Shown here: positions 31,790-44,081 of the stretch, piece by piece
Layout of the letters: each line of letters opens with the position of its first letter
Numbering within the stretch: position 1 is the first letter of the stretch
DNA from: Nemertoderma westbladi
Taxonomy: Eukaryota > Xenacoelomorpha > Nemertodermatida > Nemertodermatidae
DNA length: 62,509 bases
Assembly: GCA_032718475.1 (NCBI GenBank)
Contig: JAUCBJ010003634.1
Coordinates: 1 to 62,509, forward strand
Direction: 5' to 3'
Notes under the pieces: model-generated
What the model saw: the letters and a program-made list of their open reading frames with translations, nothing else
Told to the model about the DNA's origin: nothing
Database searches by the model: none
Translations under genes and position numbers: made by a program

Positions 31790-34700
31790 TTACGTTATGG
31801 AGTCCCTAGATATTTGTCGGATTAGGGAAGTGGTCGTAGGAAGAGTATCTTGCCTTCCATAGTTTCCGGACAGTTTTCGGTCTCTTTCCAGTAAACATAA
31901 ACGACTAGCTGGGCGATTGAGTGGTTGTGTTAGTTTCTCCGCTCCCTTGGCCTGTTTACTCTCCGCCGTGGTAAGATGAGGAGGCCATTCTTCTTCTTCT
32001 TTACTTAAGAAGTCGGATCCACCTAACCAGCCTGGAGTATCTATCAGTTCTTGAGGAGTTGCTCCTCTGGAAGCGATGTCGGCTGGATTAATCGTCCCAA
32101 GGCAATGTCTCCATTGATCTACATTGGAGTTAATATCGTCATTATCTGAGGAGTATGGTGTTCCCTCAGTTGGGTCGTCCACATCACTGCTCTCCACTTC
32201 CCCCTTTACTTGGTATACCTGTTGTTGAGGTAATCTCTCTTTGAGAGTTCTACGGGAAGGGCCAGTGAAGTACCAACCTACTCTAGTTCTTACCGCATAG
32301 GTTTGTAGTGGCTGTGGTTGAGCAGGCCGTTTCTCTAATGGCTCGAGCGCCTCATGCGCGTTTTGGCCGATAAGTATTTGCACTCCAGGATAATCTGTCT
32401 GGAATCGAGGTATCTTAAGATGTTGGACGCTCTCATCTTCGTCCCAATTATAAAGGTCTGCTTGAGTAGTAGCAAAGTTCTTTATAGCCACCATTTTTAC
32501 TGACCTTACCGCTTGTGTTCCTAACTTATCCTGGGGGGTGGACAACACACCTACATAGTAATCTGCCGTCAGGGTAGATTTCCAAACCTGCATAATTCCT
32601 GACATATTCAATTTAGTCCGGAACTTGGGTTGTCCAGCAAAGATATCTTCGGCTAGTTCTTGATCGATGAATGTTCCTGTGCTGCCGGAGTCCAGGAGGG
32701 CGTTCACTATGTAGCTCTTGTTAAGACCGTGAACTCTTACCTGAACTACAGGAAATTCTCTAATTCCTACGTTGGAAGCTGGAGCTTTCCAAGATGGTTG
32801 TTTGGCGAAAGTAGTTTGGGGAAACTCCTCGTTGATGTCTTTTTCGTAAGTAAGTGCTCGATACACTGCGGTATTTATTAGATAACAGGATTCGTTGGCA
32901 TCGGAGAATTCGTCTGTATAGAATCCTTCCCACTCAGAACCTTGGTCAGTGTCGTTCACATCACTGAATTGGACATGTAGTTCGGGCTCACTTACCTGAC
33001 TCTGGTTGTCTCGTTCGAATTCACTGTGTAACAAGACGTGATGTTTCGCGCCACACTTTTCACACTTTATGTCGGAGTAACAGGTTCGCCGTTGGTGTCC
33101 TGATCTGAGGCAATTATAGCATAACCGCTTATTCCACAGGACTGTACGTCTGTCTACAGGGGATTTCTTTAGAAATTCAGCACACGCACTCAAACGGTGA
33201 GGCCCGTCGCACAGCGCACATTTTGGTTTGATGTTACTCACCTTAACTTGGTTAACGTTATGCACTCTCGTTCTTTCTTCGGGCTTTCTTCCGTGAATTC
33301 TCTTAGGAGACGTAGGAGGAGTTGTTGTTACCTGTTCTCTCCTGTCACTGGTTCGAGACTTGTATTTACTTACGTCTTTATAGGTCTTGTTGTCATAGTA
33401 AGATTTTGCTGTGTCTTTCCCGCTGTCCTCTTCTTGAGAAGCTTGGCTTTCGCCGTCGTCAGTATAACACACTGGTATTATCCTTCTCCTAGAATCGGGT
33501 TTCTCACTTACCTTATTTTCCGATGTTTTCTCTCTGGCCTGCCTTATGAGTTGTAATTTTACTTCACTATCTAAGAAAGACATGAGATCAGCCATGGTAG
33601 GACTTCGTCGTTGTTGTTCATTCATGTACAACACTTTCTTGTCCCAGCGTGTACATACTCCACCCTTTGGTAAAGTAGAGACTACGGCTCCAATAACCAT
33701 GGAACTCTGATATTCATGCGACTTACCTAACCAGTCCAGTTGTCTACAGATCTCTTGAATTTCATCGGAAAACTCTATAATCTCGCTACTAAGGAAGTGT
33801 CGGGGGGCTACTAACTTTGTATACAAATACTTAGCTATGTTATCTTTATTACCATACCTGATGTTTAATGTATCCCAAACTTGTCTTAATCCATCTGGAT
33901 GTCCAATAAACTTTAACGCCATTAACTTGGGAGGTCCTTCCAAACACTTGATGAGGAATCTAAGTTTCTCTCCGTTAGATAGTACAGAGTTCTGTATGCT
34001 ATCTTTGTAATATTCGTTGAAAGGTAACCATTTCATCTCATCCCCATTGAATTTGACGATCTCTCCCACTTTGACCGCTTGGCGGGCTTCTGTTCTAGCC
34101 ATCTGACGCGTAAAGCTTTCTTGGGCCATCGTGTTATTTAATATCGAGTTATCGGTATACAAATTTCTCGGATCATTATCAGGTCTATAGGGAATATCAT
34201 TAATAACAGGTCTATAATCACCCTTAATAGGGTTTGCTATAGGAGTTTCAACTTCACTAGCAGTATAGATGCGTGTAGGCTCCACACCTTGCGCATGTGA
34301 TACTTCAGACCTAACGGGTTGACTCAATGTTACCGGGGGCATTGGTATGCCTTTTTGTATATTGACTAATTTGTCGCGTTCTAGCGCGATACTTTGCTGC
34401 ACTTCTTGCAACTCTGCTCTACTTTCCCTCACTGTTCCCTTAAGTTGGTGGACAGTCTCCTGCATCTGTCCTAGCAGAAGATTCATCCCCCGCCGTCCCT
34501 CTTCCACCCACTCAACCGCCGAAGCGGGAGTCGCCAACATAGTAGCGGGCTGACGCGGGACGACGGGAGACAAATTATTGATTTCTCTCTCTGCTATCTG
34601 GACAGGGGTATTGGAATGGACTGTTCCACCGGGTACAGGCAGTGTAGTGCTATGTAAAGGGAATTTAGAGTTAAGCTCTGGAAGTGTAGGGGTCTCTAGC

Positions 34701-35901
34701 ACAGAAGTGACTTTGGGAACTACAGGCCTAATTATTTCAGGTTCATCGACTATAGTAGGGAGTCTTTTGACCTGGATAAATTGTTCTATGGGTTCTGCAC
34801 TACCTAAGTCTGTGCTAGTTAGCTGTCTTTTAACAGCTGGGGGCAAATCAGGCAATTTACGACGGTAATATGTTTTTCTACGCCTACTTAGATGAGATCT
34901 ATTTCCTCCGCCTTCAGGATCGGTAGTATCACCTTCCTCCGAGGATGTGTATCCTTGGCGCTTGGGAGTAGATTTTCTCATCATCTGCATTTGATTAGCA
35001 GTGAACTGTTTATTTATACTGTCTTGTGTCTCTTGCAGATTTTCCAACTCCAGTTGGGTAGTCTGCTCAGATGCTCTCCTTTCTACTTCTGCCACTGCCT
35101 TCGCTGCCTTTCTTTCGGCTTCTGCTTCCGCCGCCTTTTTCTTTCTTTCGGCTTCTGCTTCTTTTCTTTCGGCTTCTGCTTCTTTTCTTTCTGCTTCTGC
35201 TTCCGCTGCTCTTGCCTTTCTTTCGGCTTCTGCTTCTGCCATAACCGCCGCCATATCCGCCGCCTTTTGTTCCTCTATCCTTCTTTTCTTTATTTGTTCT
35301 TCTCGGACTCTAGTGAGGCGGAGTTTTTCATCACATTCAGCTTGGTTTGCAGCTAACATTTCGGCATCGATTGAGTCTAACACAAGCTTGGTTCCTTCAC
35401 TATTAGGGGAAAGTCCATGTAGCCGTCTCCTCAACTCTTCGTCTCCTAGGAATCGCTGATAGTCGGACAAATAAATGTCGATAGCGTCTCTAGTTCGCGG
35501 TTTCTCGGCGGCCTCTTCGCTTTCCTCTTGAGCAAGGGTGACATCAGTTTGTTCGGAGACATCAGTCGGTTCCTCATAGATTGATCTCTCAGCCAGCTGG
35601 GATTTCCACGGGGCTGTTTCCTGTACTTTGAGATCTACTCGATGTAGCCAAGTTTTGACAGCAACCTGCAGCGACGTGTCCTGTCTTCTTTTGGAAGTTT
35701 CCTCAAAGGCTGAGAGGATTAGTCGAATGCGTAGAGTTCTTTCGCGTATTTGATATAGCAGTTCTTCCTGCTCTTGAGGTCCGTGAGGTTGTCGAAACAG
35801 TTGTTCCTCCAATCGCTCCAAGGATCCGAAGAATCCCTGCACATATCCTGCTGCCGACCTCTTCCAAACAGCTGGATCCATTGTATCTTTTGCCACTCCC
35901 A
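31790..35901 (-). CDS. BEL/Pao gag-protease ORF, in-frame RT deletion
   Basis: The open frame runs to 36004, but its first 35 or so codons are inside an inserted element; retroelement sequence begins at 35901. By residue number of the 1,404-codon frame: a charged coiled coil rich in (AEAERKA) repeats (about 235-340), a DUF1759-like gag region 'VKFNGDEMKWLPFNEYYK' (about 645-760), zinc knuckles 'CALCDGPHRLSAC' (about 926) and 'CYNCLRSGHQRRTC' (about 960), and an aspartic protease 'ALLDSGSTGTFID' (about 1100). After 'VGWYFTGPSRR' the frame passes directly into 'CLGTINPADIASRG', normally found beyond RT/RNase H. RT is therefore deleted without breaking the frame. It would act as capsid/nucleocapsid and protease. 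Confidence 0.85.
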
Positions 35902-36500
35902 CCCGTATGCTAAGTGATTTTTTTGTGCGCCGAACGCGACGCGGCGCAGAAAAAATTGTGCGCCTGCGCAGTCGAAAACAGTGCAAAATCCGCGTGCGCA
36001 GCAAAAAAAACTGCGCGAGATTGGCGCGCGCAGCAGAAATTCTGCGCGAGATTGGCGCGCACAGCAGAAATACTGCGCGAAATCTCCTACCTACCTGCCT
36101 GCCTACTGCTGTACTGGCCTAAAGCACACCAAGCAGCCAAGTAGCAAGTAGGAGGCTTATTATTTCAGTATTTCTTACAGTCTTATCTGTATTGTCATTA
36201 CCCTGTTACCTTACCGGTAGTCAGCAGACTGCCAGGGGTAGCGGCAGAGCGGGTAGGTCAGTAGGTCTACTTACCGGTCTGCCGGTACTGACTTAGTGCT
36301 GTAGTGCAAGTCCAGAAGTCTGAGCCGTGCTATCAATTTTCTGCGCCTGCGCCTGTCGCGCCGCGCTCTAAATTTTCTGTGCCTGCGCGCTGTGCGGCGC
36401 TGCGCGGCGCTGCGCTCTCAATTTTCTGCGCCTGCTCCAAATTATGGAAAAAATTGTGCGCCGAACGCGTTCGGCGTACATGCCCTACTTAGCAGAATGG
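35902..36500. mobile_element. 599-bp GC-rich element with 8-bp target duplication, splitting gag
   Basis: CACTCCCA flanks it at 35894-35901 and 36501-36508. Imperfect terminal repeats share TGCTAAGT and then GT(G/A)CGCCGAACGCG. The interior is CpG-rich with repeats of CTGCGCGAGATTGGCGCG and has no transposase. An 8-bp duplication fits hAT-type insertion. It separates two gag frames that are in the same phase at the duplication, so precise removal would restore one frame. Confidence 0.75.
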
Positions 36501-37061
36501 CACTCCCATCCTGTGTATATCTTCCCAAGTAGCCTCGGACATATCAAACGGAAGTCCGAGTACGGGAAAGTTCCATTGTGATTCAACAATAGATCTCAAT
36601 TCTTCCCTGGCGTATCCCGCGTAATTATCTTGGGTCGCTTGCTTATTCTTCGCCCAGTCGGTTTGATGTTCTTCCACCGCAATGAGTATAGTAGTCAGCA
36701 CTGCAGCAGGAAGAGTAAGAAGGGGGTCCGAGTAGACTGTATCAGCCATCTGCACTCCATGTTCGGGAGTCAACTCTACAGTATCCGAACTGCTGGAGCT
36801 ATCAGGTCTCTGGGAAGTAGGTTCTTGACCAAGATGTTGCTGCGATAGGACAGCTGCCTCTTGGTCCCGTTTTACCTGTGCCCGAGTGCCTATGATGGAC
36901 CTATGGTGGACTAGCCTAGGGTCTGATACTACTGGAGGGATGACCTTTTTTACAGTAGGAGGTGAGCCGAATTTCTCTTTTATTCGCTCCACACTCCTAT
37001 CTGAATCACAGATAGTGGTCTCGATCAGACTGTCCGACAGGTTTTGCTGAGTGTCAGACAT
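36501..37061 (-). CDS. BEL/Pao gag N-terminal ORF
   Basis: 190 codons from ATG at 37061 to a stop at 36489, which is created inside the inserted element; the retroelement part ends at 36501. Ser/Thr/Gln-rich, with 'PEHGVQMADTVYSD' and a hydrophobic stretch 'LLTLPAAVLTTILIAV'. No known domain. It is continuous in phase with the gag-protease frame at 35901, so it is most likely the original gag N-terminus. Confidence 0.65.
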
Positions 37062-37501
37062 GTTTAGTTATACAGTTGAATGTCTACTACTATAATCTCA
37101 GTTAAAGCAAATCGAGTAATTCAGTATGACCGCAAGCCTAGCGATTTATTACCGGTACCGTTACTCAGTGGAACGTGATATATATACAATATATTAGAAT
37201 ACCGGTATGCTTATAATATATAAGTATTATTACAGACTAGATTTGTCACAGAGTACCGGTATATAATTTTAGCACAAATATATATATATATATATAGTAG
37301 GCCTATAATGAATACCGGTATACAGCTTACACTTATAGTATGTAAGTATAATTATGAACTAGAATTAATTACAGAGTACCGGTATGATTTCCGCTCAAAT
37401 ATATAGAGATAAATATAATAAGCCTATAATGAGTACCGGTATGTCAATTATTTTAGGATATTTGAATCTCTGAATATTTTAGGGCTACTTGGTTACTTTA
37501 A

Positions 37502-39357
37502 CCCTTTCCGGCCGACTGTATATTTTTGTATACACTGAATTTATTTCACTACGAATTGCATAATTTTAACTAATTATAGTTGGTTTCATCCAATTGAGGC
37601 ACTATCACACTTCCTTTACTTATAAATTACCGATTCTGATTGGATAATTGTAGTAGAAGGCTTCAATGAACGATTTTAGATGCTGTGTTTTCAGGTATTG
37701 ACATGATGACTAGCTGGCATAGGAAAGATGGTTATTTAAATGCTTTGGCAAAGCGAAATTGAGAATTTTGATTGGGTATTCCAAAGATGGATTGTCAAAT
37801 GAGATAATAATACTTCCAGGATAAACTTTACAGTACAGGTAGGCTGGTAGTGTTATTGATAAACCACTGTATACATTTGTCTACATTAGGTTTATAAAGT
37901 TGGGGAGTAGAAGTGGTGCAGCCACAGTTGTGGAGTAGATGTGGTGCAGCACAGTTGGGGAGTAGATGTGATTCAGCCACCGTTTGTGTGATGTGGTGCT
38001 TCCACCATTGGGGTGTGTGTAGGCCTAGATGTGGTGCAGCCACCATGGGGAGTAGATCTTGACCATAGGATAGTAGAGGTGATGCAGCCACCATTGTGGA
38101 TAGATGTGGTGCAGTCGCCATTGGAGAGTAGATGTGGAACAGCCTCCATTGGGGAGTAGATGTGGCGTAGCCACCATAGGGGTGTAGATGTTGACCATTG
38201 GGCCTTGGGAGTAGATGTGATGCAGCCACTATTGGGGAGTAGATGTGGTACATCCACCACCGTAGGGGTGTAGATATGGTGCAGCCACCATTGGAGAGTA
38301 AATCTGGCGCACCCACCATTGGGGAGTGGATGTGGTGCAGCCACCATTGGGGAGTAGATGTGGTGCAGCCACCATTAGGGAGTAGATGCTGACCATTGAT
38401 GAGTAGATGTGGTGCAGCCACCATAGTGGAGTAGATGTTAACCATTGGGCCTTGGTAGTAGATGTGATTCAGCCATCATTGGGGAGTAGATGTGGTGCAG
38501 CCACCATTGATGAGTAGATGTGGTGCAGCCACCATTGGGGAGTAGATGCTGACCATTGATGAGTAGATGTGGTGCAGCCACCATAGTGGAGTAGATGCTG
38601 AGCATTGATGAGTAGATGTGGTGTAGCCACCATATGGAGAAAATGTTGACCATTGGGGAGTAGATGTGGTGTAGCCACCATATGGAGTAGATGTTAACCA
38701 TTGGGCCATGGGAGTAGATATGATTCAGCCACCATTGGGGACTAGATGTGGTGCAGCCACCACCGTTGCGGAGTAGATGTTGTACACCCACAGTAAACAG
38801 GCAGGGCAGATAGACATACAAACAGTTGAAAAAAGTTAGTCGAAACTGTTTTTTTCAAACTTGAACAAAACTGACAGAAAAAAACATTCACTGTATAATT
38901 CTTCATTTTATGTTTTTTTGTCGCACTGTGTTGCTTTTAAACAACGTGTGTTGTGAAAACACACAAAATTATAAAATTTTGGCATTTTTGCAAATTTCAA
39001 AGTATTGACAGCTTTTCATTCCGAAAAAACATAATTTAAATTTTTTTCATTAAAATTGCCTGCTTGTTGCATGTTTTGTTTATTCTCTATATTAAATATA
39101 TATATATAGAATTTACTTACTATAAGATGTATGTATGTAAGTAAGTACGTACAATCTAGAGTTCGTATACAAAAGTATACATTGGGAACATGTTTCATAT
39201 ACCTAACGTATACTTTTGTATACAATAAAAAAAACAACATTGGAAATAATTTTTTGAAAATTTTTTCATCGAAAATTATTATTTGGTGTATAATTAACCC
39301 ATTAACAAGACCAACCAATTTTTTTTCCTAAATTAAATTAATTCAGGCCGGAAAGGG
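37502..39357. mobile_element. piggyBac-type non-autonomous element with internal minisatellite
   Basis: TTAA at 37498-37501 and 39358-39361 flanks CCCTTTCCGGCC and its inverse GGCCGGAAAGGG. Subterminal TTTGTATAC and GTATACAAAAGTATAC are also arranged as inverted pieces. No transposase. About half of its 1,856 bp is a minisatellite. Confidence 0.8.
37895..38790 (+). repeat. 28-bp minisatellite
   Basis: About 30 degenerate copies of GGGGAGTAGATGTGGTGCAG followed by CCACCATT. Some units have TTGACCATTGGGCCTTGG variants, giving a higher-order pattern. Long ORFs here (rich in 'AAPHLLPNGGC') arise because 28-bp units keep all three frames open; they are not genes. Confidence 0.92.
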
Positions 39358-41056
39358 TTAACTTACTTTATTACCGCTATTTAAGCAGTAGTCCAACTGA
39401 CAGTGAGACCTAGTTTTGTATGGCAGGCCTACTATTTATAAATCGTTTGAGTTGATTTATAATAGATATATACCCGTTATATGGGTTTTTTGTCAATATT
39501 TGAAATAAATGTTATTATTTCTGGGGAAGTCACTACACAGAAGCTGAGCGCTCTCAGTGAAGTGTTATTATTTGACACTAAAACTGATAATTCTAATTTA
39601 CCTAAGTTACTTAATACTACAAATTACTTACAATACGGGTGAGATCAATTCTCTAATTAAACACAACAAAATATTACGTACGAAATTTTTAGGGTAATTT
39701 TACAGGAAGTCTACAAACCAGTCCAACAAAGAGTTAGATTTCTGGCTATTACAAAGGACAGGGTACTACGGTATTTGAAATAATAAGTAGTAGTAAATAT
39801 ATTGTACTGTCCAGATAGGAAAATACCACCGCCTGACGACCTATAACCGTATCGCTATAGGTACTACGTTATGTATCACGGATTGTTCCTACCCAGAAGC
39901 TAATAGAGCTAACGAATGTGCCTATCAACCACTTTACAACACAAATATACTGCCTACACTAATTACTTCGGATAGCACTGTACACTAAACCCTAAATTAG
40001 GTACAAGTACCGGTATAACAAATAATCAGTAGTTAAATATACTTGAACAGTTAAAAGAACCACGGCATCTGCTGGAGTGACCGAAGCACAAAGTCGTCAG
40101 TCTTTACCTACGCCAAGCAGCCCTGATGTAGTACCGGGGTTAGTTTAACTATAACGGTATGTATAACAAGCACAATTACTGTAGGAATAAACTTGGGGAC
40201 ATGAATGTTGCGAATAATCGCATAAACTCTGAATAATAAATATTACGCTACCCGTACAGAATACTCAAACAAATACAAACCAAACGCTGGCAGACTACTA
40301 TCAAGCCTAAACAAACTACTGTATGTGCAGATTCTGAAACTGTTAGTTAGTATGCGTGCTAACACGGTAGTACGACTTACTCTTTAAGAGGGGATTGACC
40401 TTACAGTGTTGACTGCCCCAACTTACTAACGGCACTTGATCAGACCAACTCTACACACGCAGCAATCCCTTCAGACCCAAAAATAGCTAGACAACAATCC
40501 AGCCTACAAATATTTGAGTAATAACTATTACGGTACCTGAACAGACCACACAAACAAACACAGGCCAAAACACTGGCAGACTACGATCAAGCCTAAATAA
40601 ACTACAGTATATGCAGACTCTGAAACTGTTAGTTAGTATGCGTGCTAACACGGTAGTACGACTTACTCTTTAAGAGGGGATTGACCTTACAGTTATGACT
40701 GCCCCAACTTACTAACGGCACTTTATCAGACAAACTCTACACACGCCGTAATCTCTCCAAACTCAACAACAGTCAGACAGCAGCTCAGCCTACAATTATC
40801 TGAACAATCTGAGCAGGGTCACACACGCCTTCTGCTCAATATTAGCCTACTAGGAAATAAAACCGACAGAAATAGGTAAAATCTCAATAAAAATTCAGGG
40901 CTGCAGTCCCTGATTAAGTACTAAGACCTACCAGTGTACAATAATCAAATCGAATAATACTAAATGTACTTGTACAGCAGTACCGGTACCGGTGATGACA
41001 GTTAGGCCTACTGACCTACAAAGTACCGGTTCAGTTTTACCAGTCACTACGGTAGT

Positions 41057-41269
41057 TTGCAACCTTATTGCCTACTGCAATAAGATTATAAACTGTTACT
41101 GTTCGTCAGAACAGTATTAAACTGTATTTAATGCCTACACTTGCAACCTTATTGCCTACTGCAATAAGATTAATAAACTGTTACTGTTCGTCAGAACAGT
41201 ATTAATCTGTATTTAATGCCTACACTTGCAACCTTATTGCCTACTGCAATAAGATTTATAAACTGTTAC
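41057..41269 (-). repeat. 84-85-bp tandem repeat abutting the 5' LTR
   Basis: TTGCAACCTTATTGCC starts at 41057, 41141 and 41226, periods of 84 and 85 bp; the third unit is cut by the LTR edge. The bases just inside the LTR read GTAACAGTTTATAAATC on the minus strand, where a primer-binding site would lie. It lacks the usual leading TGG, so the primer tRNA is not identifiable. Confidence 0.85.
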
Positions 41270-42542
41270 TGTACGCGCTTTTGAAGACCTTTAGCAGTTT
41301 AACCTGCCAAATTTTATATGTCTTTTAGTTAATTAAAACCACTTTAGCATATACGACAATAATTTATGCTAATACGCAAAACATTAGCCGAAGTCAGCCC
41401 ATGCGCGATCATTCACCCGATGGATCTACACCCGGGAGACTGAATTCGGATGCTTGAATTGGATTATTACAGTGTAAGGTTGCAGTGTATACCTAATATA
41501 TTATTCGATAGATCGTTAATAATTAATCTCTGACAGATATTATTGGCTTTCGGGAAATATTAACAGTTCCTTTAGGACGTGGCGCTTTATCTATTTAAAC
41601 AGAACTAAGACTTATACTAAACGCAACGATACTGCTTATGATTAAAGTATAAAGCGTATTCTTTAGGAAATACTTTGTTACCAATCTCAATCATACACAC
41701 TATTCTGCCGACAGTCAGTACATTTGATCACACATAAAGAGAGCAGTAATTGACTCACGTAGGGTCTGCTAAATAACATTGGATTCAATACACACCACAT
41801 TAATATAAATCGCAATTGTTATGTATAGCCGGTCTCTCTAACCTGTAGTGTTATCAAGAAAATTGGGAATTGGGTGATTTATCCGTATTATCCAAATAGC
41901 AATATTTCCATCAACAAATATGTACAATTAATAACTGACGGTAAAATAACAGTACAAACAATATGATTAATGCAATTAAATTAAGTGAGTTAATGCTGTC
42001 TTTCGATTTGATTGATTAATTAATTAAGATTTGTTTCGTTAGGTAACAGTTTATACTTTCGATAATTCAAGCAGTTTACGGTACAGCAGTATCTATCCAA
42101 AAATGCCGGTGTTTCTGGCTTAGACAGCAATAACAACAAAGTAACAAGAAAAAACAGTAAGACTGAACACTCTCCTTATGATCGGCAGGAAAGCTACACG
42201 TCGACAGGAAAAACCGCCCTGATTGGCCCAAGCCAAACAAAGAACCACGCGGCCAATGGCTGTTTCCATGTCAGCAACCAGCTGCTAGATGTCGTAATAT
42301 GAATCATCACGGCTAAGCTGTGAAAGGTGGTTGGTGCATTACAAGTTTTTTGTCTTACCATGTCCACTAAAACACGTATATAGCAGAATTACTTTTATGT
42401 CCGTTAAAACCCCTGTAAAGGTACCTTGCGGGCGAGGGGAATATATATACAGCTAGAAAACCTTTTTTAGAGTATTCCAGCGCCTGGGGGGGAACTGGCC
42501 AGCAAAGGCAAACGTATCAGTTATCCCACAAAAGCTTTTACA
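41270..42542 (-). repeat. 5' LTR of the BEL/Pao element
   Basis: 1,273 bp, near-identical partner of 27371-28641. A TATATATA run near 42441-42449 is a candidate promoter element on the minus strand. Confidence 0.92.
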
Positions 42543-42761
42543 GAACTCTAGTTTCCATGGGAATAGAAGTTAATTATTGACAATTGCTACTAAACTAGGC
42601 TAAGCAACGAACCAAAGTGTGGCCGTTTGTTTAATTTTCCTTAGCTTCGTGGTTGCATTTCCTTTAGGAAATGCCTTTCTAGTATGACTTATTCTGCATC
42701 CGAATTACATTGTTCTATTTTTCAGTTTCCATGACAACCACTGCAAACAGATGCATTTTGA

Positions 42762-44028
42762 TCCACGAAGCTAAGGAAAATCAACTACTTTCGCTAAGAA
42801 AGATTTTCCTTAGCTGAGATGGTCTATTCATAGTGGGCTATTTTACTTGTATGGGGCAGATTTGTTTTTTTTTGGTCGGGGAAAAAACTAGCCTTTAAAA
42901 GTACCCTGAAATTTTGCATGTATATACAACTCATCAAGGCGCGTCGTGTGGGATGGGTCTCATCTCCAGGAAAAATCTGGTTTCCATGGCAACGGACTTA
43001 GAAAAAAGTCTATGTATTTCAAGTCAATATTTGTAACTCTATTTGTAGGAAAACTATAATACATATAAACTTGGGGTTTCTCAACACAACTATAAGGTCC
43101 ATAGCAGAGCCGATTGAGGTTAAATAGAAAATCCAGTTACCTTGGCAACCGGGCTAAACAGATGTTAAAATTTTTAAAATGTTAATTTGAAGCCTAAGGT
43201 TAAGGTGTGATGACTTGGGACCAATCCCTACCCCCACTATATAACTTATTCTGCGTCCGAATTTGATTGTTCTATTTTGCAGTTACCTTGACAACCGCTG
43301 AAAACAGATGTTTTTATACGAAAATTATTCATTTGTACATAGACTTCACGATAAAATTTTACGAAACTAGGTATGTGTTATCTGGACCACTAGTTGGAAC
43401 TTTTAGTGAAACTCAAAACATTCCAGAAATATCTAGTTACCATGGTAACTGTAGTTTTTTTAAAGTTATATATCATTCAAGTCTATAATCATAACTCTAT
43501 TTGGAGAAAAACTGTAATATATATAAACTTGGGGTTTTGCAACTCATCTATAAGGTCCATATACAAGCCGTTCGAAGTTAATTAGAAAATCCATTTACCA
43601 TAGCAACAAGAGTAAACAGATGTTAAAATTAATAAAATGATAATTTGAAGCACAATTTAATAGTATTATGACTTGGGACCAACACCTACCCCCACTATAT
43701 GACTTATTCTGCATCCGAATTACATTGTTCTATTTTTCAGTTTCCATGACAACCACTGCAAACAGATGCATTTTGATAGAAAATCTGTAATTTGGACATA
43801 AACTACAATATTTTCTGAAACTCGATGTGTTATCTGAAAAACAATCTGGACTGAATCTTTTTTCAAAGGTAAAACCAACAGTTCCAGAGAACTCTAGTTT
43901 CCATGGGAATAGAAGTTATTTATTGGCAAATGCTACTAAACTAGGCTAAGCAACGAACCAAATTGTGGCCGTTTGTTTAATTTTCCTTAGCTTCGTGGTT
44001 GCATTTCCTTTAGGAAATGCCTTTCTAG
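42762..44028 (+). mobile_element. Helitron-like copy H7
   Basis: Complete, 1,267 bp, TCCACG to CTAG. It lies in H5 between GCATTTTGA and TAGAAAATCGG, an uninterrupted string in other copies, which shows A|T insertion without duplication. Same subtype as H11. Confidence 0.92.
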
Positions 44029-44081
44029 TAGAAAATCGGTAATTTGGACATAAACTGCAATATTTTCTGAAACTAGGAAAG

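Larger units (their letters stand above)
37062..41055 (-). other. long leader of the BEL/Pao element
   Basis: About 4 kb between the gag start and the 5' LTR, with no long ORF. It holds the TTAA element (37502-39357), a roughly 118-bp duplication around 37195-37440 with many ACCGGTA boxes, and a roughly 297-bp-spaced duplication (about 40290-40460 and 40585-40760; ACACGGTAGTACGACTTACT in both). It probably contains the packaging signal. Confidence 0.6.
27371..42542 (-). mobile_element. BEL/Pao-type LTR retrotransposon, 15.2 kb, internally deleted
   Basis: Two LTRs (27371-28641 and 41270-42542) begin TGTA and end TACA and are flanked by the 5-bp duplication GAACT (27366-27370, 42543-42547). 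The ORFs run on the minus strand: leader, gag part 1 (37061-36489), gag part 2-protease (35901-31790), then two extra 3' ORFs (30169-28720). DUF1759-like gag, CCHC knuckles, a retropepsin-like DSG motif and a downstream 'NPADIASRG' piece identify BEL/Pao. RT, most of RNase H and integrase are absent, so it needs a helper. It carries an 8-bp-TSD element and a TTAA element inside. Confidence 0.88.
26241..42682 (+). mobile_element. Helitron-like copy H6, split by the LTR retrotransposon
   Basis: The 5' part is 26241-27370 and the 3' part 42548-42682, with CTAG. Net length without the LTR element and one GAACT is 1,265 bp. It is inserted in H5 between A and T. Confidence 0.88.

Noticed and set aside
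31790-36004. Host gene with DUF1759 and protease domains
   Set aside because: It lies between near-identical LTRs with a 5-bp target duplication and has the BEL/Pao domain order, so it is part of the retrotransposon.
37828-38821. Overlapping ORFs of 70-205 codons on the minus strand
   Set aside because: All lie in the 28-bp minisatellite, whose unit happens to be open in several frames; low-complexity translations only.
41057-41269. CRISPR-like direct repeats
   Set aside because: The genome is eukaryotic, units are contiguous 84-85-bp repeats without spacers, and they belong to a retrotransposon leader.
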